From Limnephilus marmoratus (taxonomy: Eukaryota; Arthropoda; Insecta; Trichoptera; Limnephilidae), in assembly GCA_917880885.1 (NCBI GenBank), contig OU862910.1:51141285-51205284 (forward strand): a stretch of 64,000 nucleotides of DNA, in the 5' to 3' direction. Made by a program: the position numbers and the translations under genes. The notes under the pieces are model-generated. The model had not been told where the DNA came from. It worked only from the letters and a program-made list of their open reading frames with translations, and searched no databases. This document shows positions 1 to 11,669 of this stretch, piece after piece (positions within the stretch are counted from its first letter, which is position 1; every line of letters begins with the position of its first letter).

Positions 1-83
1 TATGTTCAGGACATTATATTCAGTGAAGAGTCGAGAGGAGGATTTAGTCAATGTGGTATTGATATTGGGTTTTATCGATCGTC

Positions 84-404
84 CGTGCTAGTGCACTGCT
101 TGGCGGGCCGGATCGGGAGAGGCTGTTTTATGGAGACCTTTTGCTTCTCCAGCCAGGCTCTCTCGACCTATCGCCTTGCACCGTAGTGGGAGGGATGGAT
201 GAATACGTCCGTCACTCCTGGATACACTAACCCCTAGATTCCAATCAACCCGTCATATTTTCCTTCCCAGAACTTCCTCTCCTTCCTTTCCCTAAAAATA
301 CCGTCCACCCAGCAACCTGAAATTAATATGAAATAAATTTAATAATAAAATATTTTTATTCCTCAGGGCTTCATCTGTGGAGTGTGGAGACAATGTAAAA
401 AAAA
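84..404 (+). repeat. Family A repeat copy, 5'-truncated
   Basis: It contains the family A middle and end: GGCGGGCCGGATCGGGAGAG, CTCTCGACC, TTGCACCGTAGTGGGAGGG, CCAGAACTTCCTCTCCTTCC, then an ending near TGTGGAGACAATGTAAAA. The 3' A-run suggests retroposition, but no coding capacity is seen and the class is unknown. The part just before the end has an AT-rich replacement. Confidence 0.7.
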
Positions 405-899
405 TACAAAACGCACAATTTTTTTTTAAACTGATTGAATTTCCTGCTGCTATTTTACAATCAGATTTGTTAAAAGTCGTAGATCTATCTGCTCCATAAA
501 GATATTGAAATATAATTCTGCTAGAACATAATAATATATTTCCTTTGTTCCTTCGACCAAGTAGATATATCCCAGGACCTTCTGGGAATTATTTACGGTA
601 TATTTAATTTTAAGAGAATTCCATAAATAATCGCAATTAAGTAATTCAATTCAATATACCCGTACCCTTTCTAATCTTCGATTAATTAAGTTAAGTATGC
701 AATTAATTTATTCCGGTTTTCCATTGAAATGCGTGGCCGGAAAAGAATACTAGTGTCGTCTTATTCACGTTAAAATACGTAAAGAACATTCACTGATTAG
801 GCTTTCATCAACCTAAACGTATCAACGTGAAAAATGAAGACATTTTATAAGATTTTTTTAACATTATCTTCAAATTGGAGAATCTGAGGAAAATAAACT

Positions 900-1470
900 A
901 GTGTGCTTTAGACCCCACGACTCCAGATACTAATATCTACAGCCTGTATGTCGGACGAATATCTACAGCTCATATGTTGAACTAGTATCTACGAACTTCA
1001 GAGTGTTGACTAATATCTACAGAGCTAAGGTCGGACGAACATCTATGACGGTCCCAGGTCCCAGTGTTGACTAATATCTACAGAGCGTAGGTTGAACTAA
1101 TATCTACAGAGCTTAGGTTGGACTAATCAGCTAAATGTGTCCAATAGTCCGATATTAGGGATTTTTACATACATACTTACATAAATTAAGTTTTTTAAAC
1201 CACATACGCAATATTACGTTATTCCAATATGCCATACATAATTGCAAATCCAACCTCTGCCAGTGCTGTAGATATTCGTCAACACTTTGGTTCTCATAGA
1301 TATTAGTCAGCAGTTTGAGCTGTAGATATTCGTCAACACTTTGGTTCTCATAGATATTAGTCAACAGTTTGAGCTGTAGATATTCGTCAACACTTTGGTT
1401 CTCATAGATATTAGTTTGATTTTTTCAGTTTTTGGAATTTCTGTAGATATTAGTAGACGCCTCCGACCAC
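900..1470. repeat. Opposed short-unit repeat arrays built on a TAATATCTACAG motif
   Basis: From about 925 to 1125, TAATATCTACAG recurs at least five times with variable spacers such as AGTGTTGAC and TTAGGTTG. From about 1265 to 1460 the reverse complement (CTGTAGATATT) recurs, with a near-exact unit of about 55 bp (TCGTCAACACTTTGGTTCTC) present three times. The two arrays face each other across about 130 bp. Confidence 0.75.
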
Positions 1471-1499
1471 ACGACTGAAGTAAATCACTAACTTATAAA

Positions 1500-1800
1500 G
1501 AAACATATGACATTGACATTGGGGTGACATATGACCATGGGGTGACCTATGACTCTGAGATAACCTACGACCGTGGGATGTCCTACGACCTTGGGGTGAC
1601 CATCCTTATCCTTATCACTCCCCAAGTCAGCGTGCGTAAAGGCCCGAGCGTTCGCCTCACCATCGATCACCGTTTGCATCGATTGCCGTTCGCATCACAC
1701 TTTTCGTAACATCACACTTTTCGTAACACATCACCACTTTTTGTAACACATCACCACTTTTCGTAACGCATTCACCAGCTTACTCCCCAAGTCGGGCGTG
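1500..1800. repeat. Short tandem and direct repeats
   Basis: A unit of about 20 bp of the form GTGACCTATGACC is repeated four to five times at 1525-1600. A unit of about 18-20 bp containing CACTTTTCGTAACACATC is repeated four times at 1692-1770. ACTCCCCAAGTC followed by GCGTGCGTAAAG occurs twice (about 1617 and 1781). No gene is seen. Confidence 0.7.
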
Positions 1801-1811
1801 CGTAAAGAAGT

Positions 1812-2030
1812 TTTGCTTAAAAAATTCGCTCAGGGCCTATGTCATCTTTGGGGGTATTGTGTGGAGGGTATTTTTAGGGAAAGGAAGGAGAGGTTATTCT
1901 GAGATCTCTACCCACGAAACCAGGCACCCCTGCTAAGATACCAAACGTATCGGACTACCTGGCAGGGGTGTTGGTTATCCAATAAATGCTTCCCGGGGCG
2001 GCGGTACCCATACCCGCCTCCCAAATTGTA
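1812..2030 (-). repeat. Family A repeat copy, internally deleted
   Basis: Read on the minus strand it starts at GGAGGCGGGTATGGGTACC, runs through the CCAACACC and CAGGGGTGCCTGGTT blocks, and jumps to the CTCTCCTTCC/CCTCCACAC end. The middle 200 bp present in longer copies is missing. Confidence 0.75.
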
Positions 2031-2121
2031 ATATGGCGTGAAAAATCAAGGGATAGTCAGAGTTTTCATACATTCATTTATTTAAAAATAGCTGTTAAAA
2101 ATATTATAGATACCTATAATG

Positions 2122-2722
2122 CAAGGGCGGATCCAGGATTTTTCTGGGAGGGGGCACAAGGGGCGGACGGGCAAAAAGATCAACAATTACTGTTAGAAAT
2201 ACACTTGAAGTATCATACTTCAAGTTTATTTCTACAAGTTCAAGTATGTATAGGAAGGTTTGTGAAAGTGTCAAAACAATAGAAAATTTAATGTTTAATA
2301 GAGACAGTTTTCTGTACTGTAATAGAATCTTCACAGTACACAAAAATACCTTCTGGGGGGGGGGGGGGCACGTCCCCCGTGCTCAGTGGCGTAGCTAGCA
2401 TGGGTGACACCCGGGGCGGATAACGTGGTGGTGGTATCACCCCCCCCCTAAATTTCGCCTTCACAAATGTGTAGAAAATTGGTCCATTCTGGGGCGGGGG
2501 TGGGGGGTGGGGGTGGCCAGAGAATTTCAGAAATAGGCTATTTTCGCACAAAAGAGCTACGAATATATATAACACAGTATTCAATATTTTTGCGACAATA
2601 TCATATGTTTAAATTTTTTAACGGTCGGATGTCACCTCCCGTCGGGTGTAGTGTCACCCTCTTGTCGGGTGGCACCCGGGCGCTCCGCCCCCCACCCCCT
2701 CGCTACGCTATTAGCCGTGCCT
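2122..2722. repeat. hAT-like MITE ends (two adjacent elements)
   Basis: CAAGGGCGGATCCAGG at 2122 matches the terminal repeat of the clean element at 11077-11246. CAGTGGCGTAGCTAG at 2384 is a typical hAT-type terminus, with a related inverted end (GCTACGCTATTAG) near 2705-2715. Long G and C runs lie between. The exact right boundaries are unclear. Confidence 0.45.
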
Positions 2723-3314
2723 CCCTTTGTACTTTATCGTTTGTCTGGATTTCTGAAATCTCCAAGCAAACGCTTTCGATTTTGAAAATGATGATGATAC
2801 TTGTTCTAGAGATTATTAAACAGGAGTTACAGACAGATGGACCGACCCATAACAGAAATCAGTATTTTTAATTACTGTAATTAAAAAGGTATTTTGAGCG
2901 TGTTAAAATTAGTAGGTAACATACCTATATAACCATCCATAGACCAACAAGAATTCCACAAATCTTCGCTGTGGGTCCAAATCCGAAATTTTTTGAACTG
3001 GGATAGAATTTCCAGAGATTTAGATAAAATTTCAATATTGTAATGCAATTAAAACCATCCGATATCTACGTTTCAGCTCACAGATTTCCACTTCCCGATT
3101 AAATAATATTTTTAAAACATCGATCAACAATGTTTGATATACCGATGTGTGAAAACTTCTAAAACTGTTTTTTATTATTATTTGAAGTGGTTGGTATTGT
3201 TTAAGGCGATATTAAAAATAATTCACAATGTGCTCTTTCATAGATGGCGCTAGTTTAATTATTTTAGGTTTAAATACTTTTGCAATTTAGATGAATTAAG
3301 TGTTTTCGCCCTTA

Positions 3315-3405
3315 GGTAGATACCTAATCAATAAATACCGGATTAATACTGGATAATACCGGATAATACCGGACAATACAATATACAATAACACCGGACC
3401 CCTTT
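3315..3405. repeat. Degenerate ACCGGATAAT tandem repeat
   Basis: Units such as ACCGGATAAT and ATACCGGACAAT are repeated about five times, imperfectly, just upstream of the ORF at 3480. Nothing else is recognised between 2875 and 3315. Confidence 0.6.
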
Positions 3406-3479
3406 TCAGCGGTAGTTGCATATTTTTGCAAAAAAATTGAGATCTTGCATATTTACGTTCGATCTCGTTCACCGTTTAG

Positions 3480-3884
3480 ATGCCTCGCATAGTGACACTG
3501 TCTACTCCCTTTACCTCCATGTTTTACCATGAACATTTTGAGGACATCAAGGGTGTTATCAATGCGTTCGAGAGTGCAGAGGCTTTGGAAGTTTTCCAGT
3601 GCAAAGAAGCGTTTGACGATGCTAGTATTAAAAAAAAACTAGCTATGTTTAGCACTCATTTTGCCTACCTACCTGCAAGTATAAAAACGCTTGAAACTCA
3701 TGGATTGGCGTTGAATGAATCTATTCAGGTTATGAAGAAAATTCGCCTTATGAATTCCTCGTTGCCAAAGCTATTCCCGAGTAAACTCAAAGAAAAGTTT
3801 GAAAACTTACTGAACAATAACCCAGGGTTTGAACCCTTGTACCAAATTGATAGCTTCATCAACGGGGCAGGTGACAAACTGTAA
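3480..3884 (+). CDS. 134-residue ORF, possibly the C-terminal part of a hAT-like transposon protein
   Basis: This is an intact ORF with balanced composition, unlike the random frames around it. It has an amphipathic helical stretch (SIKTLETHGLALNESIQVMK) and ends with LNNNPGFEPL before a short tail. A helix followed by NPGF/NPGY near the C-terminus recurs in many insect proteins derived from hAT-like or BED-finger transposons, which is why I suggest that origin. No BED finger or catalytic motif is present, and no start-context evidence or upstream exon is visible. It could equally be a fragment of an uncharacterised gene or a last exon. Low confidence in function, moderate confidence that it is real coding sequence or recently was. 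Confidence 0.45.
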   Translation: MPRIVTLSTPFTSMFYHEHFEDIKGVINAFESAEALEVFQCKEAFDDASIKKKLAMFSTHFAYLPASIKTLETHGLALNESIQVMKKIRLMNSSLPKLFPSKLKEKFENLLNNNPGFEPLYQIDSFINGAGDKL

Positions 3885-4121
3885 TTGATGCTCGTATTTT
3901 CGAAAATACGATTATTATCCTTAAGAATCGGTGACTCAGTCCAATATTGGATTTGTTAGCCTTTCTTGAAAGATTTGAGTTTTTTTTATTGACAAAACTA
4001 TTTATTCATATTCATATTGCGTATGTACGGACGCAAACAATTAATTATTCTTCATATTGTAAAAAGCAAAATATTAGTATCAACAATACAACCAAAAAGA
4101 GTGCAAACATGGGTTAGGTGA

Positions 4122-4621
4122 CAGTGGCGGTCCGTGAGTTTTCAGTGAGCTAGAGTGCTAAGATTGAAAAATACGATATTTATTTATTTATTTATTGCTT
4201 CTTCTCAATTTAAATACATTATTTTTAGCATGTAATTATTAACCCCACTAGGGTTCGCCTGTATCGGGATTAATAATTTCACAATTTAATAAAAATAACA
4301 CACGCAAATATCGGTCATTACCAAACAGGTAAGAAAAAGCAAAATAATAATATTTAAAAATAAAATGATAAACGGATAAAATTAAAAATGATAAAAATAT
4401 ATGAATTAACAACAAAGTGTTGAGAGATCAAAAAATGCTATCATTCATATTAGGTACAGATGTTGTTGTTTTTTTTGAAAATATCAATTTCAGTACGTGG
4501 ATGCGGCGCATCCCTCGAAGAATCCTGAAGCTCTTCATACAAAAAGTTGAAAAAGCTACAACATAGTCACATTTTTCAATCTTAGCGCTCTAGCTCACTG
4601 AAAACTCGCGGACCGCCACTG
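4122..4621. mobile_element. 500-bp MITE with about 50-bp terminal inverted repeats
   Basis: The left end CAGTGGCGGTCCGTGAG and the right end, whose reverse complement is CAGTGGCGGTCCGCGAG, match for about 50 bp (through TTTTCAGTGAGCTAGAG). CAGTGGCG ends are typical of hAT-type elements. The flanking 8-mers (TTAGGTGA and GTAGATGG) match only in part, so the target duplication is not proven. The interior is AT-rich with no ORF. Confidence 0.8.
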
Positions 4622-4654
4622 GTAGATGGGTACCTACTTAATTAATATTAAATT

Positions 4655-5332
<678 letters not shown>

Positions 5333-5815
5333 TTTTATTTTAGGGGAAATCAACAGTTTACAATGTGAATAATTTATACATGTTTAATTTACCTTACTGA
5401 GAAACCAATTATAGATTTCCTCATTATACTATTACATGGTGTATCTAGAAATTAATAATTAACTCAAACTCTTACATCAACTAAATGATATTACATATAA
5501 CATGAGGTAGGTAGATATAATATATGTCATTAATACATAATATATCATTCTGCATTTTTGAACTCATTTAATAATTTTAATATACTTTTAATAGAATTTT
5601 TATATTTACTTTCGTCACAATTGAAGATATCTATATCAAAGAAAATGTTATTATATGTTGAACATATTCTTATAAGGCAAGCATTTTGGTTAGAATTTGT
5701 TTTGCAGTGTTTCTCTTTAAATTTTTTGTTTATTTCTTTATTATATGCCTGTAAAGGTTTTAACAAACATGTGATATACCTACATAATAATTTTGAGGAA
5801 CATTAAGGGCCCGCA
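5333..5815. other. AT-rich stretch with one unassigned 73-residue minus-strand frame
   Basis: The minus-strand frame at 5545-5766 (KPLQAYNKEINKKFKEKHC, then SNQNACLIRICSTYNNIFFD) has a non-random look, like the C-terminal tail of a degraded LINE or other element. I do not recognise it with confidence. Confidence 0.35.
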
Positions 5816-6225
5816 ACCCGGATTTGTACCGATTTATTACATATTTCCCTTTAAACACGGTAAGTTTTAAAGCTCTTAAAAAAATATATGTTATTCTTGA
5901 AGATAATATCTAGACTTTGCCCGCGCCGAAACGCAAATTATATAAAATTCTCTCGATAGAAAAAAATCGCAAAGTATGCTCCAAAAATTATTATTAACAC
6001 GTTTGTTTCAGTCATTTTACAAGTTATATGTATGAAAAAATTCACAGTGTTTCTTTAAATGCTGTTTAAGATAATGCCCGCGAGATTTTTGCTCTATTTT
6101 AAACGAGTCGTGTTTTATTAAACATTTTCGAATCGATTTTGTCGCTCTTCTCTAACATTCGTATCTCTCCATCTTCTTTTCGGGCCCGGTTGCAGAACCC
6201 ATGAGCAAAATATGCTATTTTAATT
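5816..6225 (+). repeat. Family D repeat (also present in both arms of the giant inverted repeat)
   Basis: Blocks including TACCGATTTATTACATAT, AAAGCTCTTAAAAAAATATA, TCTCGATAGAAAAAAATCG and AAACGAGTCGTGTTTTATTA are shared with 58390-58650 (plus) and 51170-51500 (minus). This is a third, independent copy outside the inverted repeat. Confidence 0.75.
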
Positions 6226-6364
6226 ATAAAGAACCCATGGAGAAGAATAGCATTAAGCTAACACTGATTATTATCATTGAGGTATGTTATTATAGTCTTC
6301 TTATAACGAGCACTGTACTCACTAATGAATGGTATGACAAATGTTTTATTTGATACCGTGAGTC

Positions 6365-6525
6365 CCACATCCACAATTCACAACCATGTCATCCCCATTT
6401 GGGGAATGTTGGAAGCCGTGGAGGGTGGGTAAAGGGGAGGCATGTAAATACCTGGCTATTCAGATCTAGTAACTAAATCTCGATTCTGAATGGTGGTATA
6501 GTAGTCCAGTCGACAGGTGCTGAAG
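6365..6525 (-). mobile_element. tRNA-SINE fragment (body only)
   Basis: It shares CATCCCCATTTGGGGAATGT, ACCTGGCTATTCAGATC and ATTCTGAATGGTGGT with the fuller SINE copies at 8262 and 9548. The tRNA-like head is missing. Confidence 0.7.
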
Positions 6526-7667
6526 GGGGGTGTTTTAAATTGCGATTGCTCCTAAATACACATTGATATACTTACATCTCTATGTACGCATGGCGAAAAA
6601 CTTACAAGCAATTAAATTATAGACAATTTTATACAGAATATTTCAGGGAAGAACATATTTTCCCAAAAGTTAACAGTTATTGAGGAATAATAAAAAAAAC
6701 CGGGAAAAAACTTTTTTTTCATGTTTTTTGGCTAAAATTCAAATTCCAACCACTTTTTGTTGGCAAATCAGCACCCCAAAATGCATGATAAATGAGAACT
6801 TCATCGGAATTTGTTTCAATAAATTGCCAAATTTCAATAATGGCTGGACTAAGGGACGGGAGTATCAATAAAAAATTACATTATCATCAATGGTCATTTA
6901 AAGTCGTGGAGACTTTTAAAATGGAGTATTTAATTAATTAGGTACCTACAGGAATATTTACAAATTACTGAATACTGGATAGACACCTCATTAAATCTGC
7001 AGTGAGCGTAAACATTTAAAGCAAAACCAACTTGCAAAAGTTGGCAAACAATTTTTAAGAAACTGTGTTTAATTTTTAAAACACACGCATCGAGGGGTAG
7101 AATTACTAAACGATAAACATGCTTCAACTCAATAACACAAGAAAAGGATACAACATAAATACATCTGGTTCGAATGTTGAGCAGGATCGTGTTATTTTAG
7201 CGCGAGGGAAAAAAAGATAGTATGAACAGAGCTTTAGAAGTAGACCACCCACGTCGCCGGCCGCGGACCACACAAGAAGTCAAGAAGACGCCCAACAACT
7301 TAAGGTACGTTCACATCTTCGTGTCAGATCAATATATTTATATTTGTACCTACGCAGTTCCAAGTGATCGTTCAGGCTGATTTATGTGACTGGTCGATAC
7401 ATTTGCACGTCCCGGCCGATTACATTAAAAAGCGATTTCGGAAAACAGACGGGTATTTTTATCAGTGACGGATAAAGCCTAAGCTTTTTTGTGTTACGAT
7501 AAAATCGCAGACAATGTTTGGAACGGTGTCGCCGAATCGCGGTTGATTCGTAAAATTATTCGTCAACAAAGCAAATAAAAATTAATTAATTTTATTATCC
7601 AACAGTTGGCAGTCCGAAATTTAGAAGCTCATTTTTGTATTAGTACCTATTCAGATAAATAAATAAC
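6526..7667. other. No recognised gene or element
   Basis: AT-rich sequence with homopolymer runs. The open frames at 6680-6871 and 6930-7127 have no recognisable content. Nothing can be supported here. Confidence 0.5.
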
Positions 7668-7668
7668 T

Positions 7669-8190
7669 AGTGTCCGACCGAAACAGGACCTTCTACCGAA
7701 ACCGAATCTTCGGCAGCTGTCTCAGTTTCAGCCGAAACGGAAACCGAAACCCAACCCTTTTTAGACATGTTAAATAAAAATCTATTGTTTACTGAAATTT
7801 GGCTTATTTCTTACACTTATACAAACTACAAACAGTTAGTTAACATGTGATGAAATAAATAAAAAAAAAACAATAATTATTGAAGTGTATGAAAAAAATG
7901 ATATTACTAAATATTAACAAACATGTTCTACTTTTTGGAACAAAAATTTGTCAAAAATCAACACCTATGTACATTATAAAGGAGGGGCTCATTAATTGAG
8001 TACCTATTTTAATTTAAATTGCGTTTACAATCACAACTTTCTTAAGACTAAATTTACCATTTATTGAGATTTTTTGCAGAGTTTCGGCGCGGCCGGAGGT
8101 TCGGTAGAAAATCTGCCGAAACCGAAACTGATGCCAAAACTAGATTTTTTGCCGAAACTTGCCGAAACTGAACCTTCGGTCGGTCACTAT
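7669..8190. mobile_element. MITE with CCGAAAC-rich ends
   Basis: The left end AGTGTCCGACCGAAACAGG and the right end, whose reverse complement is TAGTGACCGACCGAAGG, are inverted repeats. Both subterminal zones are dense in CCGAAAC and its complement (for example 7690-7755 and 8080-8180). The central 300 bp is AT-rich without coding potential. Confidence 0.8.
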
Positions 8191-8261
8191 AAAGAACAAG
8201 ATCTCCAGAAATGTTTAGCCACGACCGTACAAGTTTTTGAATCATTTTGCGTTTTAAACAG

Positions 8262-8632
8262 GACGGCCGGCGTAATGCAGCGGTAAGGCGCTTGACTCGC
8301 ATTCCGAAAGTCGCGGAATCGAATCCCGGCAAATAATTTTTTTTATATAATTTTATATAATTTTTTTTTGAGTAATTTGTGTATTTCACAATTTATTCAT
8401 TTAAAATAATATATAGTATATTTGCGGCATGTTCCAGAGTGGAAGATACTCTCAGTATCGCCCTGGTGTAAGACCACCATTCAGAATTGAAACATTGCCT
8501 GAAGTGGCTTTCGCCGTGTTTGGTGACCAGATCTGAATAGCCAGGTACTTCCCCACCTGCCTCACAACATACCCCAATTGGGGATGCCATAGTCTCACTG
8601 GCTCCAGACGGGAGTAGTTGGGACTCTTGTGT
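8262..8632 (+). mobile_element. tRNA-derived SINE, near full length
   Basis: The head (8262-8330) resembles a tRNA gene: GGCCGGCGTAATGCAGCGG (A-box region) and GCGGAATCGAATCCCGGC (B box). An AT-rich joint and a conserved body follow, with AGTATCGCCCTGGTGTAAG, CATTCAGAATTGAAA, CCAATTGGGGATGCC and GGGACTCTTGTG. Other copies lie at 9548-9893, 13645-13972, 26790-27015, 53940-54215 and 56190-56450. Confidence 0.85.
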
Positions 8633-8690
8633 AACATCCTGTTTTTTTTTTTTTACATGAATACATGTAAAAAAAAAAACAGGATGTTAC
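8631..8690. repeat. 60-bp near-perfect palindrome at SINE 3' end
   Basis: GTAACATCCTG, then 13 T, ACATG, AATA, CATGT, then 11 A, then CAGGATGTTAC. The arms differ only in homopolymer length. It begins at the end of the SINE, suggesting a fold-back copy of the SINE tail. Confidence 0.9.
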
Positions 8691-8744
8691 AGCACGTACG
8701 CGAAGGTTTTGAACCAGCGATTCCGGAGGAACATATTTGGAATA

Positions 8745-9058
8745 AAAAATATTGATATCATTTTGCCGTCAGATGACATTTTTTTCAATAAACATTAAAA
8801 ATATTTTTGTTTCTCAAGCCGCAACTACGAAGGCAGGAGAGTAGCGCGTTTATAGCCTATCGGTCACTCCGCACTCGATAAGCGTTGCGTCTCGTTCTAG
8901 CAGCAAAGTAACGCACGAAACAGCCAGCGTATCGCTCAAACCCATCGCGACGTGCAGGGATGGTATCAGTAGCGACGTGTGATTGAAAAATATTTTGTTT
9001 TTGTTTTTAATAGGAAAAAAATATCTTCTGACAGCAAAATGACATCAACATTTTTAGG
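8745..9058. mobile_element. Fold-back (MITE-like) element
   Basis: The left arm (about 8746-8785, with TTGATATCATTTTGCCGTC) and the right arm (about 9014-9056, reverse complement TTGATGTCATTTTGCTGTC) pair over about 40 bp. The unique centre is GC-richer (AGTAACGCACGAAACAGCC). Nothing further is recognised at 9059-9190. Confidence 0.7.
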
Positions 9059-9192
9059 AACTTTGGATAGAATCCTTCGGGTACTCCTGTGTGTACAAAT
9101 AATGCATCTTCTGTAAAACGAAGCCACGACATTGTGATGATAATTTTAAAAATAATAAAATAAATAGGAACAGTTTACTTGCATTATGTTTA

Positions 9193-9240
9193 AAATGGTT
9201 CCCGGGGCGGCGGTACCCATTCCCGCATCCCAAATTTCAA
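9193..9240 (-). repeat. Family A terminal fragment
   Basis: Only the first 45 bp of the family is present on the minus strand (GGGATGCGGGAATGGGTACC, then GCCGCCCCGGGAACC). It is flanked on the element side by unrelated sequence. Confidence 0.7.
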
Positions 9241-9547
9241 ACATCAATGTGTTCTAGGTTAAGTTTGCAAAATTTCATCAATTTCAGAATTAAACTGTAG
9301 ATTTTTATAAAAAACAAACCCCCACCGGGACACTTAGGTATATATATTTAGTAAATTTATTATTATTATTACTTGTTGTTCCTGGAGTGTCCAGCGTCCG
9401 GAGTGCATATTGTCATTGTCATTACTATTTATACAAAGCACAAATCGATATTTACCTGCTGTCCGAGTAAATCTTTGAAATCGTTTTATGCATTCCTTTT
9501 TAACCTTTTCGTCCCGTGTGTGATTTTTTTCTTTCCACACTTTTTTT

Positions 9548-9893
9548 TTTTTTTACATTAATACCGCACAAGAGTCCCAACTGCTCCCATCTGGAGCCAG
9601 TGGGACTAGGGCATCCCCAATCGGGGTATGTTGTGAAGCTGAAGGTAGTGGGGAGGGGAAGGAGATAGGGAAGAGGATGGATTTCAATTCTGAATGGTGG
9701 TCTTACACCAGGGCGATACTGAGAGTATCTTCCACTCTGGAACGTGCCGCATATATACCATATATTATTTTTAATTAATAAATTGTGAAATAACACAAAT
9801 TAATCAAATAAAATTTATTTGCCACGCCGGGATTCGATTCCGCGACCTTTGTAGTGCTAGTCAAGAGCCTTACCGCTGGACTACGCCGGCCGT
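9548..9893 (-). mobile_element. tRNA-derived SINE, full length
   Basis: On the minus strand it runs from GGCCGGCGTAGTCCAGCGG with the B-box-like GGAATCGAATCCCGGC to the GGGACTCTTGTGCGG end and a terminal A-run (the T-run near 9541). It has the same body blocks as the copy at 8262. Confidence 0.85.
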
Positions 9894-9902
9894 GTTAACT
9901 TA

Positions 9903-9970
9903 ACCTGCACAGCGCTTTTGAGGCGATTTTTCGCAAAAACAGCGCTATATAAGTTATCCAAATTTATTAT
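9903..9970 (+). repeat. Short repeat shared with 29095-29155
   Basis: CAGCGCTTTTGAGGCGATTT, GCAAAAACAGCGCTATATAA and CCAAATTTATTATTATT occur in both places. The repeated ATT end looks like a LINE-type 3' terminus, but too little is present to classify it. Confidence 0.6.
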
Positions 9971-10107
9971 TATTAAAACAATTGGAAAATCACTGTACAC
10001 ATGAAATTTCGAAAAACCACCCCCATTCCATTTTTCCATCCCTTAAGTCGTCATACTTTTATTAAATACTTGCAAGTAGAACACATAGGTATTTACCTAT
10101 GAAGTTT

Positions 10108-10222
10108 GAAATTTGGGATGCGGGAAAGGGTACCGCCGCCCCGGATACCATTTATTGGATAACCATCACCCTTGCCATTAAGTGGTTCGCTGCGTTTGGT
10201 GACTGTTTTAATTTATACCCAG
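10108..10222 (+). repeat. Family A, 5' part
   Basis: Starts GGGATGCGGGAAAGGGTACC and GCCGCCCCGG and runs through ATTTATTGGATAACCA and AAGTGGTTCGCTGCGTTTG. It continues at 10598 after an insertion. Confidence 0.75.
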
Positions 10223-10597
10223 GGTTCAAACCAATTATGAATTTAAAACTAGTGAATAACAGTATCCACAAGGTTAACTCATTTGTCCAGCAGATGTCGC
10301 TGTATATAATTTTTGTCTTTTCCTCTTCTCAACGGAGAAAGAAATTTAATTATAAAAAGCCTACACCGGCTAAAAATCTTTTACTTCTTAACTAAACTTG
10401 CACAGAAAAACATTAAATATTGATCAAACCCATGTCCGCTGGGTGGGGGAAAATTTATTGTCGATAATTTATAAATTCCAAATCATAACAATAAAAAACG
10501 AAGAATTTAATTTATCAAATGTGCTTCATTCAAAAAAACCAGTCTACCATTTTCTTCCTTTGTGAAGACCTAATTATTTAACAGCGACTTAGCATGG
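10223..10597. mobile_element. 375-bp insertion splitting a family A copy
   Basis: It is flanked by ATACCCAG at 10215-10222 and 10598-10605. The similarity continues for a few more bases (GGGTTCA/ATTCA), so the target duplication may be 8 to 14 bp. No inverted termini are visible. This fits a retroposed insert but the class is unresolved. Confidence 0.55.
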
Positions 10598-10940
10598 ATA
10601 CCCAGATTCATGGGGTGAAATTTGTCTTGGTTTTGGCACCCAATGTGTTTGCCCACCTACTGCGTGGCGGGCCGAAAACGAAGAGATTGGTTGAGGGAGA
10701 CCTAACTTAGACCTCTCCAGCTGGACTCTCGACCCACTTTGCACTGCAGTGGGAGGGATGGATTCATACATACCCTAGACCAGATCCCCAGATTCCTAAC
10801 CACCACTCATACTTTTCATTCCCAGAAATTCCCCTCCTTCCTTTCCATAAAAAGACCCTCCACACAGCATCCTCATAGATGATGCTCTGAGGGATTTTTT
10901 TTCCTCGGGGTCTCCTGTGTGGAGCTATTGTAAAAAGAAT
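10598..10940 (+). repeat. Family A, 3' part
   Basis: It continues the copy at 10108 with TTCATGGGGTGAAATTTGTC, GCGTGGCGGGCCG, GACCTCTCCAGCTGGACTC and TGCACTGCAGTGGGAGGG, ending TGTGTGGAGCTATTGTAAAA. Confidence 0.8.
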
Positions 10941-11076
10941 TACATATGTAATTTATACATAGACCAGTAGCTTTAATAAAAATCTGTTTTATACATATTT
11001 ATATGTATATGTATTTATTATTATTCCTTAGAACGGGTAGTTTGCATAGGTAGGAACTAATGTCGACCTACAAGAC

Positions 11077-11246
11077 CAAGGGCGGATCCAACTTTGGCGC
11101 CAGGGGGGGTCACATAGTCGTGGTCAAGTTACAAGAAGTTATAATTTAATTTTGATAATAATAGATACAAGTAAAAAGTAGGTCCACCTAGGTCCTGGAC
11201 CCAGCCCAGGGGGGGGTCATGACCCCCCCCCCTGGATCCGCCCTTG
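11077..11246. mobile_element. 170-bp hAT-type MITE with 8-bp target duplication
   Basis: Terminal inverted repeats are CAAGGGCGGATCCA and TGGATCCGCCCTTG (14 of 14). Flanks are TACAAGAC (11069-11076) and TATAAGAC (11247-11254), 7 of 8 identical, as expected of a hAT insertion. The subterminal G and C runs are also inverted. Confidence 0.9.
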
Positions 11247-11669
11247 TATAAGACATACACATTTTTTAATATTTTCAGTTTTTTTGCAATATTATTACTA
11301 TGTTATTTTTGCTGTATAAATTGTCTAATGTAAAGTAATCAATATCCTTCCTATTAATTAATTAATAATTAATTACTTTTTGTACATATGAAGCAGATAC
11401 TTTGTGATGTGACGTTATAATTCAAAATAAAACAATAACTTTGTAAACACCACTTTTATTTCATATACTTTAAGCCAACCGGGATTCGCTACAACCGTAG
11501 CTTCTTCAGGGCAGTATATAACATAAAGTTACATGTGTGTTAGAGATAATATATGATTTAACAAAATGGGCTGAACTCCTCAAGTGAAGGAGGAAGAAGG
11601 CGTAAGTGTAGATGGAGAATTGGGAAGGGAGCTGGAGTAGGGAACAATCTTAGTATAGGACTTTTATTT

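Noticed and set aside
900..1470. CRISPR-like array
   Set aside because: Spacers are not of uniform length, repeats are degenerate and AT-rich, no cas genes, and the context is eukaryotic.
8262..8335. Functional tRNA gene
   Set aside because: Only A- and B-box-like words are present, the cloverleaf stems do not close well, and the segment heads a repeated SINE body.
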